This document shows, one piece after another, positions 56,885 to 64,000 of a stretch of DNA of 64,000 bases. The notes beneath the pieces were generated by a model. It saw only the letters and a program-made list of their open reading frames with translations. It was not told the DNA's origin and searched no databases. Origin of the DNA: Zanthoxylum bungeanum (Eukaryota > Streptophyta > Magnoliopsida > Sapindales > Rutaceae); the NCBI GenBank assembly GCA_019454045.1, contig SKCR01017977.1, positions 1-64,000 on the forward strand. Direction: 5' to 3'. The position numbers were made by a program, and so were the translations under genes. Every line of letters starts with the position of its first letter. The stretch's first letter is position 1.

Positions 56885-58755
56885 GGCCTGAAGCCAAATG
56901 ATACGCCTGAAGCCAATTTCATATGGCAGCTTTAAGCCATTCATTAAGCCATTCAAATTCAATATGGCCTGAAGCCCTTTGTTTTGATATTTTGATGGTT
57001 TTGAATCATAAAAGTCAATTGATTATTATATCAGGCCTGAAGCTTGAATTCATGATTGACCTGCAGCATGATCAAGCCTAAAGCATGATCAATCCATGCA
57101 GCCATGAGGATATTTTTTTTCTTTTTTCTAATGAGTCTGCAGGAACGATTGTGTGTCCTATTGATCTTTTGATGTTTGATTATTATACTAGCATTGTCTC
57201 ATTATTTGTAATTTAAAACGAAAGCTGAATGATTTGAAAATAATCAATCAAGGCCTGAAGCCTTTGCATGATCAGTCATCGCATACAACTCTAATACTGT
57301 AAACAATTGACATGAGGTCTTATGCCTGAATGAATTTTTTTTTTAGCATGGAAATGGTAGATCTAAATTTTTTTTTCTCTTTTATTGCAACTTGAAGTTT
57401 ACAGTGTAAATAAATCAGAACCTGAAGTTCTGAATTTTCAATCATAATATTAGAACATGTAGTTCTAATTCAGAATCTGAAGTTCTGAATCTCAATATTA
57501 TAATTAGAACCCGTAGTTCTAATTCACAGCCTGAAATTATGATTCTCGGTACTTAAAATAAGAAAAAAAAATCATAAATCTCAAATCAAGTATGGTGATG
57601 ATGATCAAACCAAGGCCTGAAGCCTTTGTTTGCTACAGGCGGGTGATTGTAAAATGTATGATCAAACAAGCCATGATGATGACATGGACCGTCATGATGA
57701 TGATATAATATCTCCAAAATTTGGATGTTGATAAGCATTTGTTTGTTGCTTATAAAACCTTTATCAAATTGACAAATAAAAAGGCCTGAAGCCTTTGCTT
57801 GCTGCTTGTGAATTTGATGGATTTGGCGTGAATTTTATGACGTTTATTGGAGTGGGCATGCCTTTAAACGTGGCCATTGTACTTCGGCTCCAAATTTTTT
57901 TCTTTAATTTGGTTTCGTATGATGATCAGCTCATCAATTGATTTGGTTATAAGATTGTTAATTGATATTGTTTTATGATTATATCATATTAATTATTTAA
58001 AATTCATATTATAACTTGAAGTTTTGTAATATGATCAAAACCTGAAGTTTTGAATTGTAATCTTAAAATTAGAATCCGTAGTTCTAATTCAGAACCTGAA
58101 GTTCTAAATCTCAATTTTAAATTAGAAAACGTAGTTTTAATTCACAACCTGAAGTTATGAATCTCAATATTAAAATTAGAACATGTAGTTCTAATTCAGA
58201 ACCTGAAGTTCTAAATTTTAATCTTAAAATTATAACTTGTAGTTATAATTCACTATGTTATTCTTTTATTTATTATTAGTTTAGGAAATTAATTATTTTT
58301 ATGAGTATGCTCTGTGGTTGCCATTAATTTGGATCCTCCACATCAGAAAATAGAAATTGTATTTTTGTTTTCATTTTACAATTTATGTTAATTTCTTTCA
58401 TAATTGTGATCAACTATTAGAGGTAAATTAGAGCCAGAAGTTCTATATTCATTAATTAATTATTAGATTAGAACCTGTAGTTCTAGATATATAAAATAAT
58501 TATAAAACTTGAAGTTCTATAATTACACTACAATTAACGAACCTGAAGTTCTAACTTTAATTAATTAGATTTTAGATTAAAACCTGCAGTTTTAATCTAC
58601 CATGGAATCTGAAGTTCAGAATTTATAATAGCATATTTATGAACTTGAAGTTCTAAATATTAATATTATCAATCGGAAATTAAAGTTGTGAAATGTAAGA
58701 TTGGAACTTAAAGTTCTAGATCAGCAAATTAATTTTCAAGAGAACCTGAAGTTCT
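56885..58755 (+). repeat. Array of about 26 mini-hairpins in the copia D leader
   Basis: Each unit is an inverted repeat with a 5-base loop, mostly CTGAA or CTGTA and also ATGTA, CCGTA, TTGTA or CTGCA. Arms of 3-11 bp nearly always close with C before and G after the loop. Examples: AGAAC-CTGAA-GTTCT (58,741-58,755), TCAAAAC-CTGAA-GTTTTGA (58,035-58,053), AAAGGC-CTGAA-GCCTTT (57,780-57,796), a 9-bp arm at 58,228-58,250 and an 11-bp arm at 58,573-58,599. Arm sequences differ between units but stay complementary. There is no open frame of note across the array. Confidence 0.85.
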
Positions 58756-58882
58756 AAGTATATGTGTGTAATTTTGGTTCATATATATTTATGTGATGTT
58801 TTTAATTTTTTATTATATTTTATTGTATATTTATTATTTTGAATTATATTTATGTGACATGAACTTTACTTTCAGGAAGGAT

Positions 58883-59341
58883 ATGGACCCTTCAAAGAAA
58901 TTATTTGTTCCGAAAAATAAATGTGGGGATATATGCTTGGCTGATAGTGCAACCACACACACTATCCTTCAAGATAGAAAATATTTCTTGGACGTACAAT
59001 TACGTGAAGGAAAGGTAAACACTATATCTGGTCCTGTAGACCTAATTGAAGGCTCTGGAAGAGCCATAATCTTATTAGCAAATGGAACAAAATTATACAT
59101 TGAAAATGCTCTATATTCAGACAGGTCCAGTAGAAATCTGCTAAGTTTCAAAGATATTCGCAGAAATGGGTATCATATTGAAACTTTAGATGAAAACAAA
59201 ATAGAATATATGTGTATTACCAAAAATATCTCAGGTAAGAAATATATATTGGAAAAAACTTTCGGCTTTCTCATCTGGATTGTATTATACAATCATAAAT
59301 GCAATAGAAAGTCATGTAGTGATGAACCAGAAGTTCAATAA
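58883..59341 (+). pseudogene. Copia D protease segment
   Basis: From MDPSKKLFVPKNK the frame gives CLADSATTH, the copia protease active site (D-S-A at 58,943-58,951), then SGPVDLIEGSGRAIILLANG and RNLLSFKDIRRNGYHIET. The usual gag and zinc knuckle before it are absent; upstream is only a hydrophobic chance extension from 58,793. A frame change near 59,260 cuts it from the next part. Confidence 0.8.
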
Positions 59342-59564
59342 TCCAAAGATGTTTATGTTATGGCATAATCGTCTTGGTCATCCAGGAGCTACGATGATGC
59401 GTAGAATAATTGAAAATTCCAATGGGCATAAATTAAAGAACCAGAAGATTCTATTGACAGATGAGATCAATTGCACTGCTTGCTCACAAGGCAAACTTGT
59501 GATATGCCCATCTCCATCTAAGATTGCCATTGAATCCCCATCATTCTTACAAAGGATTCAATGA
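59280..59564 (+). pseudogene. Copia D pre-integrase and zinc-binding segment
   Basis: The frame reads FMLWHNRLGHPGATMMRRI, then CTACSQGKL. This supplies the H...H and C-x2-C residues of the integrase zinc finger. The stop at 59,562-59,564 lies directly before DICGP, where the integrase core begins. Confidence 0.82.
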
Positions 59565-60246
59565 GACATTTGTGGACCAATTCATCCACAAAGTGGACCT
59601 TTCCGTTTTACTTTATGGTTTTGATTGATGCATCTGCACGATGGTCACATTTTGTTTGTTATCCACACATAACATTGCATTTGCCAAGCTACTTGCCATG
59701 ATGATTAAATTAAAGGCACAATTCCCAGATTATCCAATCCAAACCATACGATTAGATAATGCTGGTGAATTTACATCCAAGACATTTGATGACTACTGTA
59801 CATCAGTTGGAATCGATGTTGAACATCCAGTTCCACATGTACATACACAAAATGGATTGGCAGAATCATTGATCAAACGAATTCAGGTAATTGCACACAC
59901 TTTATTGTTACAATCTCAATTACCAATTTCTACATGGGGTCATGCTATACTACATGCAGCTGCATTAATTCGCCTTAGACCCACATTCTTATCATCAATA
60001 TTTTCAATCCAACTTGTTCTTGGTCACCAACCAGATATTTCTCATCTACGTACTTTTGGTTGTGCTGTATATGTTCCAATTTCACCCCCACAACGTACAA
60101 AGATGGGACCTCAACGTCGTTTGGGGATATATATTGGTTTTAATTCACCTTCCATTATCAGATATTTGGAACCTTTAACAGGTGATCTATTTACCGCATG
60201 TTTCGCGGATTGTCATTTTGATGAGACAATTTTTCCACCATTATGA
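59565..60246 (+). pseudogene. Copia D integrase core
   Basis: The core starts DICGPIHPQSGPF (first catalytic D at 59,565). It shifts frame near 59,600-59,640, then reads IRLDNAGEFTSKTF (second D) and HTQNGLAESLIKRIQ (catalytic E). It ends with RTFGCAVYVPI and LGIYIGF, the standard tail. All three catalytic acids are readable, but no single frame holds them. Confidence 0.85.
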
Positions 60247-60760
60247 GAAAAGAAAAGGCCTTCAGAAGCAAGGCATGAACTTTCTTGGAAAGTTCCTACT
60301 ATGTCTCACTTAGATCCTCGCACCAGTCAATGTGAAAATGAAGTGCAAAGGATAATCCATTTGCAACAAATTGCAAATCAATTACCAGATGCATTTACAG
60401 ATGCTGCAAAAGTAACCAAGTCTCATATACCAGCTGCTAATACACCAGCTCGGGTGGTTATTCCTATTGAACAATCTAGTGTAAATGCAGCTAATGAATC
60501 ATCTATTACACGTCAGAAACGTGGTAGACCAATTGGTTCTAAAGATACTATTCCCCGGAAGAGGAAAATGAGAGATTTAGATTGTTGTGAAAATAATGCT
60601 CGAGCAATGACTATACCCACATCTTCTCAATCACCAGTTTCAGAAGAACTGATAGTCCCTGAAGAGATATCAACCCCTGAAGAGGCTCAAAATTCAAAAA
60701 ATGAGGAAAAAATCTACAAATTATACTTATACAAGAGAACTGTGGGATCGAAATGAAATA
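60247..60760 (+). pseudogene. Copia D linker between integrase and RT
   Basis: After a stop at 60,244-60,246 an open frame of 151 codons (60,301-60,756) covers the low-conservation linker. It holds the basic motif KRGRPIGSKDTIPRKRK, which resembles the linker seen in related elements and is nuclear-signal-like, followed by an acidic PEE-rich part. Confidence 0.65.
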
Positions 60761-61504
60761 ACCATAGACAATGTGTTTTCATATACAGTAGCTGCTGAAA
60801 TTGCAAATGATTTTGAACCTCAAAATATCAATGAATATAGACAAAGACATGATTGGCCTAAATGGAAAGAAGCAATTCAAGCAGAATTGACTTCTTTAGC
60901 CAAACACGAAGTATTTGGACCTGTAGTCCAAACACCTGAAGATGTTAAACCCGTTGGTTACAAATGGGTGTTTGTACGAAAACGTAATGAACATAATGAA
61001 ATCGTTAGATATAAAGCGCGACTAGTTGTACAAGGTTTCTCGCAGAGACCAGGTATTGACTATGAGGATATGTATTCTCCAGTGATGGATACCATTACAT
61101 TTCGATTTTTAATCAGTTTGGCAGTCTCTGAAAGATTGGACATGCGTCTTATGGACGTAGTGACAGCATATTTGTATGGGTCACTTGACACTGATATTTA
61201 CATGAAAGTCCCCGAAGATTGATTGAAAATGCCTGAAGCATATAAATCAATTGATCGTAAACTGTGTTCAATCAAGTTACAACGATCTTTATACGGATTG
61301 AAACAATTGGACACATGTGGTATAATGTTTGAGTGAATATTTTATAAAAGAAGATATATAAATGATCCTATCTGCCCATGCATATTTATTAGAAAGTCTG
61401 AAATTGGATTTGCCATTATAGCAGTATATGTCGATGATATGAACTTAATTGGAACTCCTGAAGAGCTTCTAAAAACTGCTGAATACTTGAAAAGATAATT
61501 TGAG
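60761..61504 (+). pseudogene. Copia D reverse transcriptase, first part
   Basis: The frame opened at 60,701 reads WPKWKEAIQAELTSLAKHEV, GYKWVFVRKRNEHNEIVRYK and LMDVVTAYLYGSLDTDIYM, then meets a stop after KVPED (about 61,220). Further stops lie near 61,336 and 61,497. The catalytic box YVDDMNLIG at 61,427-61,438 is intact. Confidence 0.87.
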
Positions 61505-62417
61505 ATGAAAGACTTGGGAAAAACAAAATATTGTCTCGGCTTGCAGATCGAGCATAAAACTAACGGAGTATTTATCCATCAGTCTGCATATATTGAAAAA
61601 ATTCTCAAACGTTTCAACATGGATAATGCTCATTCATTAAGTACTCCTATGATAGTCCGATCTCTCGATCCTAAAAAGGACCAATTTCGTCCTAAAGAAG
61701 ATAATGAAGAGATACTTGGTCCAGAAGTACCATATCTTAGTGCAATTGGTGCCTTGCTGTATTTAGCTCAATGCACCAGACCAAATATTGCAATTTCTGT
61801 TAATTTATTGGCAAGATTTAGTTCTGCGCCAACTCGAAGACATTGGAATGGTGTCAAACATATCTTTCGTTATCTTCACGGCACTAAAGACTTGGGATTG
61901 TTTTATTCAAATGAGCAAACAAAAAATCCAGGCATTGTTGGTTACGCTGATGCAGGATATCTCTCTGACCCTCATAAGGCACGTTCACAAACGGGGTATG
62001 TTCTTACCTATAATAATACAGCAATTTCATGGCGATCTACAAAACAATCTTTTGTTGCTACCTCATCCAATCACTCAGAGATACTTGCATTACATGAAGC
62101 AAGCAGGGAGTGTATATGGTTAAGGTCACTTATACATCACATTCAGAGCACATGCAACTTAAATTCTGCCACAGATATTCCAACAGTTATATATGAAGAT
62201 AATACTGCATGTATTGCCCAAATCAGAGGAGGGTACATCAAGGGAGACAGAACCAATCACATCTCACCTAAATTTTTATACTCATGAGCTCCAGCAGAGC
62301 AAGCAAATTGATGTCAAGCAAATAAGGTCAACCGATAATTTTGCAGACTTATTTACTAAAGCTTACCGACGTCAACATTTGAGAAGCTTATATATAGCAT
62401 TGGCATGCGCCGACTGA
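61505..62417 (+). pseudogene. Copia D RT thumb and RNase H
   Basis: A 260-codon frame (61,505-62,287) reads MKDLGKTKYCLGLQIE, then GYADAGYLSDPHKARSQTGY and TSSNHSEILALHEASRE, ending in GGYIKGDRTNHISPKF. A frame change near 62,280 moves the end to a second frame (DVKQIRSTDNFADLFTK, stop at 62,415-62,417). The RNase H acidic residues D, E and D are present. This is the least damaged part of the element. Confidence 0.87.
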
Positions 62418-62602
62418 GCAATTATCTTGATGATATCTCTCATCAGGGGGAGCATATTCATTGACATGACATAAGTACATTGTACTCTTTTTCCTTCGAC
62501 CAGGTTTTGTCCCACTGGGTTTTTACTGGCAAGATTTTAATGAGGCAATGTTATTCCGCTCAGAAGTCAAACAAATTATTTATGACTAAAGTAGTCGGGC
62601 TC

Positions 62603-62611
62603 AAGGGGGAG
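62603..62611 (+). other. Copia D polypurine tract
   Basis: AAGGGGGAG lies immediately before the 3' LTR start TGTTGTAAATTG and marks plus-strand priming. Confidence 0.85.
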
Positions 62612-62830
62612 TGTTGTAAATTGTGGTGATCCCAACAACTACTAATCTTTATCTTGTAATTTATTATTATATTTATTGTTTTGTAACTTATCTCTACCAT
62701 AACACCTCTCTATAAATATAGAGGAATCCCCTTTGTATTTGGTAAAAAAAAACCATTCATTCTAAAATCAATAAGAAAAGCCTGCAGCTTTCGAGGTATT
62801 TCTCTTCTTCTTTTCTCTTATTTTATAACA
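62612..62830 (+). repeat. Copia D 3' LTR
   Basis: It is the partner of 56,553-56,768 with about six differences, chiefly small T or A length changes and a rearranged CAACAACTACTAATC stretch. The TSD AATGT follows. Confidence 0.92.
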
Positions 62831-62949
62831 AATGTATGTTTAACATAAAATTATAAAAATATTTAAGATAGTTCAATTCAATATATGAATTTAAATTTCT
62901 TGAAAATATGTGTGTAAGCATCTTTCTTAATCTTTGACAGGCAATCATG

Positions 62950-64000
62950 CACTACAAGAAATGTTACTTTTAGTGTTGAAAAAATAATTTGACGCTAAAG
63001 ATACATTTTAACGTCAAAAATCAATATTTGATGTTAAAAGGTTAGTTCTTTTGCGTCGAAATTTATTTCAACGTAAATAATATATTTAGCGTCGAAATAT
63101 TTATTTCGACGTAAAAGGTTTGACATTATTTCAACGCTAAAAGTCAATAGCTTTTGCGTTGAAAAACTTTACCCTTTTGCGTCGAAAATAATATAACAAC
63201 GCTAAAAGTCATACCTTTTGCGTTCATATTTTTTTCGACGCTAAAATATTCTTACAATCCCTGAACCACCGACAATCCCTGAACCACTGACAATCTCATA
63301 CTTTTAGCGTCGAAATTTTCTATTTCGACGCTAAATGATTGTTATAAGCCCAAAACCACCGACGCTCCTCATTCTTCGTTCTTCTATACTCTTTCTATTC
63401 TCTATAATTGTTTTCTCAAAACTTTCCTACAAATCATCAAACAAAACTCCAATTTTTCACAATGTAACTTTTATTCCCTCTTTTATTAAATTATAACTCT
63501 TTATTTTTCTTTATATTTGAATCACTCACTTAATTTAAGTTTAATCTCTCAAAAATATGATGCATATATGTGAGATTAATTAGTTTGTTTTATAATTAAT
63601 TAATTATGTACATGCTTAAATTAATTAATTAATTAATTAATGGGTGATGTTGATAAGTTTAATAATTATAATTTTATAATACAAAAATAAAGATATAATT
63701 TTTTATAATGTCTTATAATTATAAAAATAAATATAATATCTAATAATTCTATTTTTATATCTTTATTATTAAAAAAAAGGGTTTTAATTTTTTGTAATTA
63801 TCTTTATTTATACATTGTGTTAGTTAGTTAATTTGTTGTTAGTTGATTATGATGCATATATGTAAGATTAGTTTATTTTGTAATTAATTTATTAATTACT
63901 TGTATGCTTAAATAAATAAATAATTAATTGGTGATGTTGATGAGTTTAATATAATGTCTAATAATTATATTTATATATGTAGATTTTTGGTTGAAATGGA
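62950..64000. mobile_element. CACTA (En/Spm-like) transposon, one end
   Basis: CACTACAAGAAATG at 62,950 is a typical CACTA terminus, preceded by ATG as a possible 3-bp TSD. From 62,966 to 63,345 at least twelve subterminal repeats of TTTTAGCGTCGAAA/TTTGCGTCGAAA type occur in both orientations. The other end and any transposase lie outside the window. Text from 63,345 (TTCTTCGTTCTTCTATAC...) could be leader or host-derived interior; no protein is seen. Confidence 0.8.
63555..63985 (+). repeat. Tandem duplication of about 290 bp in the CACTA interior
   Basis: TATGATGCATATATGTGAGAT at about 63,556 recurs (one change) at about 63,849. Both are followed by ATTAATTA runs, GTGATGTTGATRAGTTTAAT and AATGTCTAATAATT. 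The second copy is near the window end. Confidence 0.65.

Larger units (their letters stand above)
56553..62830 (+). mobile_element. Copia D: complete short-LTR copia insertion lacking gag
   Basis: LTRs of 216 and 219 bp at 56,553-56,768 and 62,612-62,830 differ at only about six places. The perfect TSD AATGT lies at 56,548-56,552 and 62,831-62,835. Pol remnants lie in copia order: protease, pre-integrase, integrase, RT, RNase H. No gag is found; the 2-kb leader instead holds a hairpin array. Pol has several stops and shifts although the LTRs are alike, so it was probably already defective when it moved. Confidence 0.93.

Noticed and set aside
56885..58755. Palindromes read as steroid-receptor-like (AGAACAnnnTGTTCT) or heat-shock elements
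   Set aside because: Spacing differs, plants lack such receptors, and the arms vary while staying complementary, which fits folding better than one fixed binding motif.
56885..58755. CRISPR-like array
   Set aside because: Units are not identical direct repeats with uniform spacers, and the DNA is plant retrotransposon leader.
1..64000. tRNA or rRNA genes
   Set aside because: No cloverleaf or rRNA core sequence was recognised; the only tRNA-related strings are primer binding sites.

Overview
This window is eukaryotic and comes from a flowering plant, most likely a eudicot. Three things point there: AT-rich non-coding DNA, plant-type LTR retrotransposons (a Tat-clade Ty3/gypsy element with a second RNase H, Athila-like gypsy elements with a tRNA-Asp primer site, several Ty1/copia elements), and one plant-specific DUF1685 gene with an intron. 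No bacterial-style operons, rRNA, tRNA or CRISPR arrays were seen. Coordinates come from reading by eye, so element ends given with a target-site duplication (TSD) are firm and others are approximate.

Bases 1 to about 49,330 form one nest of transposons. The host of the nest is a degraded plus-strand Tat gypsy element (G1). Its pol is split into RT/RNase H (9,824-11,225), integrase (29,453-30,128 and 32,291-32,340) and integrase C-terminus (34,791-35,544), and its 3' LTR is split around a copia element. Inserted in G1 are an Athila-like gypsy element (G2, 7,017-9,823), three palindrome-rich MITEs with 8-bp TSDs (one of them lies in copia C inside G1), a defective Athila-like element (G3, 11,666-29,452, TSD TCAAT), a solo LTR (30,129-32,290, TSD GCTAT), a probable chromovirus LTR (about 32,341-34,790) and copia C (37,298-48,481, TSD ACCAA). 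Second- and third-order insertions are copia B in G3, a solo gypsy LTR in copia B (19,390-21,557, TSD TAGGT), a gypsy LTR in G2 and copia A in that LTR. Copia A, B and C are one minus-strand family with 1.9-2 kb LTRs, an initiator-Met primer site and a leader of about 2.2 kb.

From about 49,330 to 56,552 the window returns to host DNA. It holds a small MITE, the DUF1685 gene on the minus strand (51,265-51,926, two exons), a short Helitron (55,645-56,332) and simple repeats.

From 56,553 to 62,830 there is a complete short-LTR copia insertion (copia D, TSD AATGT). It has no recognisable gag. In the place of gag its leader carries about 26 short inverted repeats with 5-base loops, whose two arms change together. 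This hairpin array is the most unusual signal in the window. From 62,950 to the end lies one end of a CACTA DNA transposon.

All transposon reading frames seen are broken. The DUF1685 gene is the only apparently intact host gene.
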